Positions 51,201 to 62,655 of a stretch of DNA of 64,000 nt are shown here, piece by piece. The notes below the pieces were generated by a model. The model was not told the DNA's origin and did no database searches. It saw nothing but the letters and a program-made list of their open reading frames with translations. How positions within the stretch are numbered: the first letter of the stretch is position 1; each line of letters begins with the position of its first letter. The stretch is from Sthenelais limicola. Lineage: Eukaryota > Annelida > Polychaeta > Phyllodocida > Sigalionidae. The translations under genes were made by a program, and so were the position numbers. Location of the stretch: assembly GCA_942159475.1 (NCBI GenBank), contig OW804094.1, positions 47,922,966 to 47,986,965 on the forward strand, given 5' to 3'.

Positions 51201-54140
51201 ATATCCAATATATGTTATATGGGTTCAGTGCATACGTGGGTCAGATTTTCAGAAAATGTACAGTTTGTCTTTACCAATCCTCTCAAATAACCCACATTTA
51301 AGGCAAAAATCAGGTTCAAAATACAGTTCAACATAACCAGACAGATTTATTGAATGTATAGGCCTACAATAAATATGGGAATAGTTGCAAGCCAAATACA
51401 TACATTAAAGAACTAAAATGAAAAGGAAACTTATCCCAGGCGAAAAGCAGCAAGACCACTTACCACGCTATATAAGTTAAAATAAATTACAAAATGCTGC
51501 AGGATTTAAGAGTTTTGTGTATTTCGGATAATCTTTCCTTTCGTATTTATATTAAAAACACCTTTTACCTGAATAAAGATTTCAGCAACAACAACATATA
51601 AACGACATAAGAGAATTACGCAGTAACTAACATGTTGGGCGGAACACAAAATACCAAGATAATTTGATGTAAAAAATATCAAGCTAGTTATAGACCATGT
51701 TAATATGAGCCAAATCTATATTCAGACCTTGGTGACTGGGTCGTGCAAATGTTTTATCAGCATGAATACTGGGAAAAGCTAAACGACCACAATTGCCTTT
51801 GCCTCCTATTAAACCTTTTATACAAGGCTTGCATTTATAAACATTACTGAAATTTCAATGGTGTCATTAATCTATTGGTAGGGGTTCTTAAAATACAAAG
51901 GCAACAGGCCTTTTCGCGTTGAAATTTCGCATGTCATGATTGTTTTTCATAATGTAGTGATTGTGAATCCGTTCCACACGTGTATGTATAAAGCTGACTC
52001 ATCCTCAGCCCTAAGCCTAGATACATTAAACAAATCTGTTGTAATACATCCGCAATTTGGAGGGCTATCAAGCTTGCAATGACTAAAAGTGGGAGATACA
52101 CTATCCATCTTGTTCATATCAAGCACATGGGAAGAATAACTGCTTATGTGTGTGACTCTCTGAATGCATCTTCTACCATCTTTCAACGCCATGGGTACAT
52201 TTCGTGAGCATTCAAAACGCCAGAAGTTAAAGGTCAGTCAAGTTAAACGGTGGACAGTTTTTCCCTATGGACTGAAGACACAGTGCACCATTAAGCATAT
52301 AATCCTCACGTCTAACTGCTTCAGCTAAATGGGTGTCATTCATTTCATCGGGTCAGGCAGTACTGTTAGATATCTAATCGACCATTTATCATGGAAAATT
52401 GAATTAAGGTGTACTGTATGAATCCGAAGCAGCAAGCGTTTCAGTCTAACTTGATTAATAGGTGTTGGAGTGCATTCTTCAAGGCCTGGTCCCTGTTACC
52501 ACCACCAACCAGCGACAGGGTGGTTTCTTACATGAAAAGGTGCATCTTTACAGCCCACTTGTTATTATAGGTCGGATTATACCAGAACAGTAAATTTATA
52601 TGGCACATAGAGCATTGCAAACTGCCTTTCTGTGTTCATATCCAAATTCCACTCGCCAACAAAAGGCAGTAACAGCAGTCAAGGGGCAAAGGTCGTCAGA
52701 CAGCTTTTGATTTGCGGTAGAATCGTAACAGTTAATTGAATATAAAACAATTAAGTGAACGGTTGTCGCGAGTTAGAAGTTGTAAATACTTCATTGCCAA
52801 TTTGCTGGACTCTGGCACATCGGGCTCTGATTGTGTGATCGTGCTTAAGGATCCATTAGCATCCACATTTGTACACATAATGCATTTCTTTTTACATCCT
52901 TAGAATCGTGGCATACTCAAATGGATACCATGTTTTTCAACTTAAACGCTGGGTGCCTTGAAATGATTTAATTGTCCTCGACAGTTGTCCGACCAGTGAA
53001 CTGCTATAATCAGATGCCGGGGCAATTGTTTGGGATCGGCCATTTGGCAAGGCACAAAGGCCACTACTGACTTGTTGATTTGCCTTTGTGCGATTGGTTT
53101 TTGACGCAGGTTCAAACTGGGTGTTGAGTTTGAGGCATACAAAGGCTTTGGTCATTTTATACATGCGTGCCTACTGAATAGGTATAGCTTGACCAGTGGT
53201 AGAACTGAAGTGACCACTCGATAAATAGTTTGTAAAGAGATCCGGTTAAAGGAAAAGTTCGGGTGGTTTTAGACACTAATGTTTCCTGTGGGACCAATTA
53301 AATCAATGCTCAATAGGTTTGAGTAGTTCCAATAAAGAATATTTCACATACTGTAAATAGTTTCGACTATTTCCGAATTTAAGTGATTCTTAGCTATGGG
53401 ACTTTGGTGTCTAAATTTGTTAAGGCCTTCACGTATCCGATCAGTAGTGGTCGCTATACACTGCCATAATACAGATGCGTGTACGTTATCAAAGAGGTTC
53501 GTTAGGAACTTTTAAAAATGATTATCAGATGTCAGATTGAGATGACTATGTATTGAATCGAATGTCATCCGGCAGCAATTTAAATCAGTTAAACGTGAGA
53601 AAAGCATATTGTTAATTGAATACCGAAACAGAAAAGAAGTATGTGGAAATGAAATGGTCAATTAGGGAACGAAAGTAAGTTGAGCTCTCCTTGATAGCGA
53701 GGAACCGAAATATATAGATCTGTTTAGTTGCAACCTTTTTAAAATGACATGGTCACATTTACTCAACTTGGGCTGTAAAATAATAAATGGTATCTTGCTA
53801 TGCGTCAGAGGGGGAGCACACACCCAATATTTGTAAAACTGTTAGAGGTAGTCGTCCAACCATTGGCTATAATATTAAGTCAAGAGCTTTGGGCACAGGT
53901 TTGATCTCGGCAGGATCTTGTTAGAATTGTTGGGGTTGATCTTTTTGTGCTGGAGGAGGTGTGTGTGTCTAATCAATATTTTGTCGATTCTGCCTTGTAA
54001 TTGGTATTAAGGGGGGACAAAGAGTGTGGAGGCCACACACAGACCGCTGGCCTAGAACAGAGAACAGGCTTTTACTACACGTTAGGTGGGTATTTCACAA
54101 GTGGACACATGGCGTATTATGGAAACCACTGAGGAGCCGC
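48261..54140. other. Intergenic, no supported gene
   Basis: AT-rich, with a G15 run (51014-51028) and a 22 bp direct repeat at 51088-51109 and 51237-51258 (TGGGTCAGATTTTCAGAAAA...). No protein-like frame. Confidence 0.55.
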
Positions 54141-54880
54141 ACTTGACCAGAACTCAGATGATAGTCATGGAAGTGATAAACACTGTAATACGGTAGCGCG
54201 ACGCCTGAACCCGCCTCTCCACCCTATCACCAGGCGTCACTGCTTTATTATTAGTTTTCTCCTATACACTCAAGTGGCGGATGGAATTGGCTGCCAGCCG
54301 GGGTTTAGAATCCAATTAATATTGTTTGAGAGCGGAATCAGTTGGTGGGTGGCTGGTGTAATGGGAGGTGTCAGGCAAGTCCGGATCATTGGTCTCCAGG
54401 CAGTAAAATAGCCTAATATCGCCCATATACTCGAGAACGACCAAGGCGTCGTCTGAAGCAGCGAGACGCTGAGCACGAGAGGTCGCTGAGAGTTGCTCAT
54501 AAATCCTCTTCTTTCTATCTAGACTCATTAAAGGCTGAGCGTGTTAGGCGTGACATAGGCGGCCCGTCTCCGACACTCCCAGAATCCACCGTTGATTTAT
54601 CACCTCGCTTCCCGAATGCCGCTCGTGTGCTTTTCCCGCCAATATTGGGCCGCGCTAATATCGTCTGCGTTTGGAAAGGTCCCTGTCGTCTGCTTTTCAT
54701 GAGCGTGATGAAATACTTGACTCTTGCTTCGTCGTGAAACAACTAATACGGCAATTAGTGCGATTAAGAGCGCGACAGCGATAAATTATGGCGAATTAAG
54801 CTCCCGCCAGCGACGAGTTAGCTGTCGCCTGTTTTTTGTTGAAATAACGACAGACTGCCGAGTGTAGGAAAGAGACTTGG
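54140..54880. promoter_or_regulatory. GC-richer block with E2F- and CCAAT-like words
   Basis: Contains TTTTCCCGCCAAT (E2F-type core next to a CCAAT-like word, near 54631), several CGCGAC words and TAAATTATGGCGAATTAAG near 54784. Frames on the minus strand here are short and unrelated to known families. This is a candidate enhancer by composition only. Confidence 0.3.
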
Positions 54881-57800
54881 TCCGAGCTATGTTAAAAAGC
54901 TAGGACATGATTAGACTTTTTGCCTACTTCACTGCCTCTCTATGTTCTAAATTGATGTCATTTATTTGCCTGACATGGAGATTCCTCCGATGAAATGAGA
55001 TCGTAGTAGATACATCGATCTTCCAATACCGCCAATTATTGGCCTGTTCCAACCGTAAAAAAATATGATTTCACAAGAGAGTGCAAAAAAGAACTCTTGT
55101 TTTTCAATATCAAATTAAATATTTCAATATTGCTACTGGATTCAATCGACTCAAAGCCCAAGGAAGCTTAGTGTGAGGTCCCCATCAGTCATGCTTAAAT
55201 AGAGATAGAACGGTGGTGACTGTCGACGTCAAGGGGACGATTGCATCATTTGAATCTAGAAGCCTCGTATATATATGTACGCAGATGAAAGGGTCAGCTC
55301 CAAGTCGACGAGGAGCTAGAAACACCTGAGAAGCAAACACTTCCATGTCGATAGTGCACTTCAAGCGTCGTGAAATTTAGAACTTGTTATGTATAACACA
55401 CCGACAGGTTGGTTGGCTAACTTTTCAAATGCCGAACTTTTGACTTTCATGAAAACCTCTTCTCGTTTGGTCTTTTGTAACCATTATATGTGTAAAACAC
55501 CCTACTATGCATGTTCTGTTTTAAAAGGCCACTGAGGACTCATTGTCTCGTAGCTACTATCAATTAACTTGGTCAGAAGCGGTACTCTAACATCTGGTGG
55601 TTAACAGCACTTCCTTCCCCTTCACCCACCGGTGCCAGACATTGTTACCCGCCCCTTCAACAGCACGTACAACAGTAATTTGTTATCAAAACTTGACTCC
55701 CATTCCATTCATGTGACATCGCATTCAAACATGGTCTTTTTAATATCACCCGTCGACTTTTTCAAATTGCACCTTGTGGTGTTGCGCCCATCAAGATGGA
55801 AGAATAGAGTCAGGGTTGCAACTGTCTAAAAGCCACCACAAAGTCCTGGCCCAGAGGAGACATTGATTTGAGTCGATAAAAAAAACTGGTATAAAAAAAC
55901 CTGGAGCTTTGGGCCTGAAAAAAATCTGTGCCAAGAATGCTTAACATTTTAGAATAATCCCTCATGAATATGCCAAGGATAACTGTCATTTTTGGGCGTT
56001 AATTGAGGAGAATAAATTACCAAACATGAAGTGAGTGTTGGAAAAACAATTTGTCACACAAAGCGACTACCTCATAATCGCCAAGAATGGATGTTGGGAG
56101 ATGAGGCACAGTGGGGGCTAATTGTGTCCCAGTTCGCAGTATATTTAAATCAACCCTCAACATTGGTCTGTTTCCAGTCAGCGTCCTAGTGCCTGGGGCT
56201 CACCAATTAGCATTATGAAGAATAAGCTTGCGTCCACAACCCTTTAATAATCTCCCCTAGGGTGAAGAAACTCTTGAAAAAATAACCCAAAATATTTGAC
56301 GTTCCATTCCTGGAGATGTTAATGCCCAGTACAAGCTAGTACAGTTTTAGAACGACCTTGCAGTTGTGGCAAATATTACATAATTTCATATAGAACTTAA
56401 TTGTTGCTGGCGGATACAAATGATATAATACAACACACTTATAGGCCAAAGGATCTAATAAAGAAAATAGTGTGCGTCAAAGTGTGGGTAATATTGTGGG
56501 TTGATAGGATTTCTAAAACAATCACACAGTGGGGCTTTTATGGATAAAGATAGTTGCTGTTCACTGGGATTAAATTAGTTCTGGAGTATATATCACATAA
56601 GCCATTAACAAAGCCATTAACAAAACTTCAGGGTTGGGGATTCTGTCATGGGCCAGTCAGTACGATCCGAAGTTTAAATATGTCGATAACACTCCATGAT
56701 ATCCCAATTCGATCTCGATGCACCCACTCCAAGTTAATTTCGATCTGGGAAGTAAGACATACGAATATAAAAGCTTATTTTCCCTACAGAAATCGCCTAC
56801 TTCGTAACACAGTTGTTTGAAAGATAGAGAGACCGACACCTCAATTTCCCAGATGTTCACTTCAAAGGAAGAACCATATTACTGAACCAAAGCTTTTCTA
56901 AACTTTAATCGCTGGTCACGGCCGCTTTTTGTTACAGTTCTCTCAATTCACAACAAATAGGATTAACTTGTCTTTTGGCGGGGGTTAACAATGAGATTGT
57001 AGGAGCTTATGGACCAAGCCATGCAATCAAAGACACCCGCTGCGCTCTGGCAAAATATTTCTACTTGGTTTGATTTTCTTGTGTATGGTGGGATGAGTTG
57101 AGAGGTGTGATATTCTCAATACACCCCCTGAAGAGAGTTATGCTGCCCTGTGAAGATGGGAAGAAAGGGATTGTATTCAATGTTGTATATAACACCCTCA
57201 GCCTACTGTTATTCTTGGGTTATTGTCCTTCCGCTCGCTGCGCAGACTCGGTGCTGGGCACTACTTCAAGCAGTCGGTCAAAACACAACACACCGGAAAA
57301 GCTGGCGCGGCGTGCGCAAGGATATCAAAGTGATCGGAAGAGGCTTGGTTTAAATAAGCTTGAAATTTGTGCTAAAACCCTTGGGAGTGAACCTGTGGGG
57401 TGTCAATGGGCAAGTCAATGGCAGTCCGGGGCCCCACGCTGGGGACACTGACCGTGCAATCAGACGTGCGGATGGCTTTGTCAACGTCTCACCTGGGCTA
57501 ATTCGCCGAGAAGTGACCGAGAGCCATGTTGACAATCAGGGAAAGGGACTTGCGGACTTCAAAGTAAGCCCCGCCATGAGAAAGGCATTTGGGCCCGCTT
57601 CATTCCGAACACCATCCCATAATGAGTTGATGGAAGACACAGGGGGCACGTTCAACTTTCTGCTTGACTTTGTGATGGCACCTAGAGGTTGATATTTGAG
57701 TAATTAACTGGAAATAAAAGACGCTACACCTGCCCGAATTGGCTCCTTCTATTCCATGGGGAATCACGTTCTGCTATTTGAGAGATTCATCGCTCCCTCT

Positions 57801-58233
57801 GATCTGTTCACTTTATATAGGGCAACATTGAATTATTCACAGATAACTTCTAAATAAAATTCCCCGAGAAGCTACAGCCATGACAACAGGATGTGGGTTG
57901 CTAACAATAAGGCAAATCGTATGTGTAAACATGGATAATAAATCTCTTTAAAATTACCGACAGAGAAAGTGATAGATGGTCACAACAAAAACTTGCCTTT
58001 GCTTTAATTTAATTATTACAATATATAAGAATGGTACAGCTCAAAGTGAACATCTGAATTCAATTGTAGAGAACAGTCCATTGCTTGAGTAAACCACAAG
58101 CAATTCATACCGATTATTCGCCAGAGTGAATCATAACGGTCTTGTAAAAACTAATAAATGCAAAATTATCGTTGGTAATACTTCAGACGTAACTCAAACA
58201 AAGAAGGTTCATGTTTGTTATACATTCATAATC
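54881..58233. other. Intergenic, no supported gene
   Basis: Non-coding up to the probable 3' end of the minus-strand RNF220 gene. A 110-codon frame at 57360-57692 has no ATG context or domain and is not called. Confidence 0.5.
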
Positions 58234-58693
58234 TTTATTTCAGATGAAATATATCAATAAATCTCTACATCGATCATAGATTTCAGAGCAAAAACCTCTT
58301 CAGTCCAGATTTTCAGGATGCCAGACACTGACACAATACATGCACGGAAGATATACACCCATCCAACCAAGCACTAACTATTGACTTCCATTTTGGGCAA
58401 TTCACATGGCAATGGCAATGACTAAGAGAAGAAACAATCACCGTACAGCTGTCAACACATCCGCTGTGTTCGCCCTAATTGCATGTAATTACAGATATCT
58501 ATAAAAGGGACTTCTCGGTACATTAGGCGAGTTAATACAATATAATGATAACTCGCTAATAATTCTTTTCTGTCAGATTAATAATACAAAGAAAGTACAT
58601 AACTAAAGATTGACATTGAAGATTGTTTTTTTTTTATATTCTCGGTGCTACATAGGTTTGGTTTCACGAATCTTTTTCAAGTTAGGGTCATCA
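58234..58693 (-). other. Probable 3' UTR of the minus-strand RNF220 gene
   Basis: Downstream of the TGA, a canonical AATAAA on the minus strand lies at 58239-58234, giving a 3' UTR of roughly 450-480 nt. A T10 run near 58628 lies inside it. Confidence 0.5.
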
Positions 58694-58765
58694 TCACAAA
58701 TAGACTTTCCGCAAGTCTGAGGCTGACGTGATCATGTTACATTGAGGGCAAAGCTTCTTGGCTCC
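58694..58765 (-). CDS. RNF220 terminal exon, 72 nt
   Basis: Acceptor ATATTTCAG; encodes GAKKLCPQCNMITSASDL and RKVYL, then TGA. Near-identical in sequence and length to the last exon of the plus-strand gene. Confidence 0.95.
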   Translation of the reverse strand, partial: GAKKLCPQCNMITSASDLRKVYL

Positions 58766-61700
58766 CTGAAATATAAAAATATATTTTTAACTTTTGAATC
58801 AATTTGCATTTCTCGAATATTTGTGATTGTTGCAAAAAGAAATCCTTATAATTGTTTTTTTCCATAGAAATAGCCTCCCTTCGCTTCACTTATCAAATTA
58901 AAATGTTTGGTCAAAATGCTTCATTATTACGCATACTTTCTTTTCAAATGAAATACTGACCAATTGTTCCAGAAACATACAATATTATATCTACTACGAA
59001 ACGAAGAACCCACACTGAATAAATCTATGTATCAGTATAAAAACCCTTTTTCATTTTCTTTCCCAACACCATCGTTTTTTCAATGGCCATATCGAAATAG
59101 TACTGGTAATATAAGATAAGCAATAAAGACGGGGTTATCAAAAGGCCCCCTTGTTTGTGTGGTTGTTTGTTTGAAGGGCCAGCTCGGAGCAGGTGCGTCA
59201 TGGGTTGTGTCGCCTTGTTTACAAAGTTGCTCCATGAATAAAGTGAGTTATTATATGCCACCTACCAGCGTTCTTAGCCAACACTCCTCACAGTGGACGT
59301 GCCAGCACTGGATGGACGTGAGTGGTATGTGATACGGCTCCTAAGAGGCAAGAAGTATGTACGGGGCGTTAGATCAACTACCATGCTGTAAATAATCTTC
59401 AAATTATACACAAACTACTGTTTGTTGTTTGAGGAATACCCTGTATTTAAGTTAACAATCCTGTAGTTCTATTTTTTTTGTTTAGAAACATACAAGGAAG
59501 CTATAATAGACGCATTAACCAGAGAATTAATCTCATGAATCGATTGAAATTGATTTTTAAGTAAACAAAACTGTAAAGAATCAGGCTCTTGTTGAAAACC
59601 ACTCAGGGACATGGGCTTTGCGACAAACTGAAATCTACCTTTCCTGGACAAGTTATTACAGTAGGGATTTAAAAATACAACAATTGTGACTCCCATATTA
59701 AAGTGCCATGTGATGGGAAATTATTTTCATTCTTGAATGGTATAACCAGTCAATTAAACCGAATGTATCTGGTGCGATAAATCAAAGTCAGTTATTGAAA
59801 TTTCTAGGTCGTATGTCTTACAAGAGCCCACGGTCAGGAAGAAAATCTCCGAAAGATCTATACATATATCATTGTTGAATCACACACGATGAACGTGAGG
59901 TGTACTAAATTATTTGAGTTAATAAATCTGTCAAATCTATTAGGGAAAAGAACACTTACACAATATTAGCTGTCATATGTTATCACTCATACCCATTTAC
60001 AATCTTGATATATGGAACGTCATTGAAAAAGGTTTAAATGTCAAGGGGGTATAACTGAAATGATACCATAAATCACACTTACCATACATATTAGACACTT
60101 GGGTATATCTTTTCCTATGAGTTTTTCCTGTTCCCTTATTTTGACTTTGAGACTCTCAATTATTTCAGCAGCAGTAAGTGAATCACTGGAAATTAATGCA
60201 AATATTTTCATAAAATTGAATTTAAAATGGTTCAATCGCATTTTTAAATGAAAATCGTAAACGTATTTTCCTTACCTATCTTCCTTAGAATATCCGGACG
60301 CCATAGGTTCCGTCATAATTTCGTCTGAACCTTGACTAGTAGTCCTCGGTCGAGATGCGGCTGTCATAAATAATGTATGAATATATTTAATCATAAAATA
60401 CACCAGGCCAGGGTTTAATATCACAAAGCAAAAAGAAATACAAAGAATAGACAAAGGATGAAGGGATAAGGATCCACCATTGTGTAAACAGCAATATACT
60501 CTACATTTCATGACGCAATAGAAACATGATTTCTAAAATCTTATCTAAACTCTTACCTGCTGTTATCTTCCATCGATCCCTTTCTGAAGGCTCGGATTGA
60601 ACAGACTGAACTTCCGTTCTGCAAATATATAGATTTATACTTATATGAATAATACTTCATTTTCAACTAAAGGCCCTGTTACCTATTTGAAATATCACAC
60701 CAAACAGAAATAATGTCTTCCTAGTAATAACCGCGTCATAAAACCTATGGTTACAACTAAGAAATTTATATAAACGTTCTTATAAATAGTTTCCCTTCCA
60801 CGTTCCCAAAATAATGTGTTAAGAAAATGCCAACCCAAGGCTACGGCTGGAGCTACCAGTCCGGACCACGATGCTACCACTGATATTACCTACCTTCATC
60901 ACTTCCTTACTCACCTATTATGAATAGGGAAGACAGACAACCCTTGGTTGTCACAAGGACTGTTACTGTTACACTAACTCACAATACCACTCGAAAGAAT
61001 TAAACGATGCACGAATTAGAGACCTAGTCTGTAATTAGAATTTAAAACTAAACAAAACTAAACCAAAATACGCCCCCCCCCCCCCCACACACACACACTC
61101 GATGGGTCTGATTTTATTATCATCACTTAATATCAGTTCATCAAAATAAACATGGCCACACCTCTAGACATCGGAGCCTTCTCAGTTTTGGATGAGGTCA
61201 CAATCGAGCCAGTTGTGGTAGTGCTTTCAGGACAGCAACACGTCCAAACCCAAACAACCTTCTAAACATAGTGAATTAGTGGAATATGATCAAATGGACT
61301 CTTGCCTTAAATAAGCCCTCCGAAGCGCTGATCTTTGTTTCTTCTCCCGCCTATTATCGGCATTCGGCGCAATGATATCCTTTTCACAATATCTATGATG
61401 GGGGTTAAGGTTTAATTCACTACGATATTTGTCAAAATATTTTTCCGATTTCATGATCGATATTCATATACATGTCAGATGTGTACTAAATGTATCCCAA
61501 GGTGAACTCGAACTGACATACGAAATCGGACAAGCGAATCTATAATCAGATTTCGTTATGAGTACTTCAGAGCAAGTTGAGTAAATTTATGAATACATAT
61601 TTTACAAACGAGGCTGCCTACAGAAACTGCAGATTATGGAAGTCTATTGAATAGACAAGATTCGGAATGGGATAGACTGACTGGTAGACTGGGGCCAGAG

Positions 61701-62344
61701 TAGAGGAGGGTGGGAAATTTTGACCGGAAGAGGGGTCAAGCCACCTGTGTTTACATTATGAGGGTGCAGATTCCAATGGACCCAGAGAGGGCCCTTCATT
61801 AAATGTAATTTTAGAGAGATATTGCCACGAAACTTTAGGATATATGAGACAACACCATGCCCTATCTTCATCTTACTTAATGTTCCTTTAATAATTATGG
61901 AAAACAAATAATAGAACAAATGTTGTGTGTAGGTGCAGGTTGAGTGCATGATGCATGGGCCCTCACTGTGTGTAAGCGGGTGTGTACCTACAGCTGTGGT
62001 CAGTGCCCCACCTACCCTCCGATAGGCCCCGGTGCCTGTATGAAATCAGTGCCAGCTGTTGCTATTTCGACCTAAAGAGAGCGTTTCGGTTCTTGCCTAT
62101 TAGGAAATATCAGTAAAGGATACTGGGCTTCACCAAATGTTGCTTGATCGCATCCATCCACATCAAGGTCGATGTCGTCTTCCTCCTCGGGGCTGACTTT
62201 GCTTCCAGCCTGGAAGCCGGAAGCTGCAAGCCCCCCAGGAAGCAATGTCGAAGTCCTTATCCTTGTCTGCCCCGCCCATTCATATTCCTCATACTCCTCA
62301 TCATCATCCCCAATCACATCTATATTAACAGCTTCATCTTCTTG
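58694..62344 (-). CDS. RNF220: RNF220 RING E3 ubiquitin ligase, six 3' exons (5' end beyond window)
   Basis: Exons in coding order: 62344-62124 (or -62097), 60618-60557, 60360-60276, 60185-60083, 59340-59266 and 58765-58694. They encode the C-terminal 205 (or 214) residues. The first exon opens QEDEAVNIDV and continues with EEYEEYEWAGQTRIR, TLLPGG and DLDVDG, which align with AEDDAVDIE, EEYEWCGQKRIR and DLDVDGDD of vertebrate RNF220. The fourth exon gives a predicted helix (TAAEIIESLKVKIREQEKL) followed by KCLICM, the first RING cysteine pair. The last two exons give CWHVHCEECWLRTL and LCPQC, completing a C3HC4 RING with the family C-terminus SDLRKVYL. As in vertebrates the helix may mediate self-association, and the enzyme should be a RING-type E3. 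The zinc-finger and N-terminal exons must lie past 64000. Two donors fit the first exon; both keep phase. Confidence 0.92.
59266..59340 (-). CDS. RNF220 exon, 75 nt (RING core)
   Basis: Phase-0 exon of 25 codons with PLTSIQCWHVHCEECW and LRTL. Acceptor CTCTTAG, donor CTG|GTAGGT. Same length and boundaries as 30498-30572 on the other strand. Confidence 0.95.
60083..60185 (-). CDS. RNF220 exon, 103 nt (helix and first RING cysteines)
   Basis: Encodes the pre-RING helix (AEIIESLKVKIREQEKL) and PKCLICM, then the donor ATG|GTAAGT. The helix is the counterpart of the coiled-coil segment of RNF220 and is the part missing from the plus-strand paralogue. Confidence 0.92.
60276..60360 (-). CDS. RNF220 exon, 85 nt
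   Basis: Encodes ASRPRTTSQGSDEIMTEP and MASGYSKEDS (the last Ser split), a polar linker ending in a KEDS/TEDS-like segment that also precedes the helix in vertebrate RNF220. Donor TAG|GTAAGG. Confidence 0.85.
60557..60618 (-). CDS. RNF220 exon, 62 nt
   Basis: Acceptor ATTTGCAG and donor CAG|GTAAGA. It encodes TEVQSVQSEPSERDRWKITA, hydrophilic linker sequence. Phases match the neighbouring exons exactly (enters with 1 nt, leaves 1 nt). Confidence 0.8.
60619..62096 (-). other. RNF220 intron (~1.5 kb)
   Basis: Lies between the EEYEW exon and the 62 nt exon. It contains a C14 run (61073-61086) followed by an AC repeat. An additional small exon cannot be excluded, since the vertebrate protein is longer here, but none was recognised. 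Confidence 0.6.
62097..62344 (-). CDS. RNF220 exon with acidic EEYEW block; donor ambiguous
   Basis: The acceptor TACTTTCAG|CAAGAAGAT starts the exon at 62344 in phase 0. The frame reads through the EEYEW segment and DLDVDG to GEAQYP. Two exits give the required phase 2: a weak GT donor (CA|GTATCC, exon end 62124) or a GC donor (TAG|GCAAGA, exon end 62097). Reading on without splicing reaches TAG within nine codons of the GC site. The GC donor matches the consensus better elsewhere. Confidence 0.8.
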
Positions 62345-62655
62345 CTGAAAGTAGAATATACCTTTTATTAGAGTAATTGATGGCCTACAGGTCCTTTACA
62401 AAGGCATGCATTCAATCGTTCTGAAGATATCTATCCCATCTCTTCAATCCAATATGGGGAACCGGTGTTATATCTTCCCCTTGGAATTGGCAATGCTCAA
62501 GCCACATACACAAAACTAGAAAAAGACTCCAGCAATACATAGAGAAATCAATGGCCTGTGTTATATAGCCTTAGATAAATATATACCTTTATAGCACTTA
62601 GGTCGTCCGATTCTAATTAAACAGTCATAAACGGTAGTGTCTTAGATCGGATATA

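Noticed and set aside
57360..57692. A 110-codon frame upstream of the RNF220 3' end
   Set aside because: Begins at a non-ATG codon and shows no known family or splice signals.
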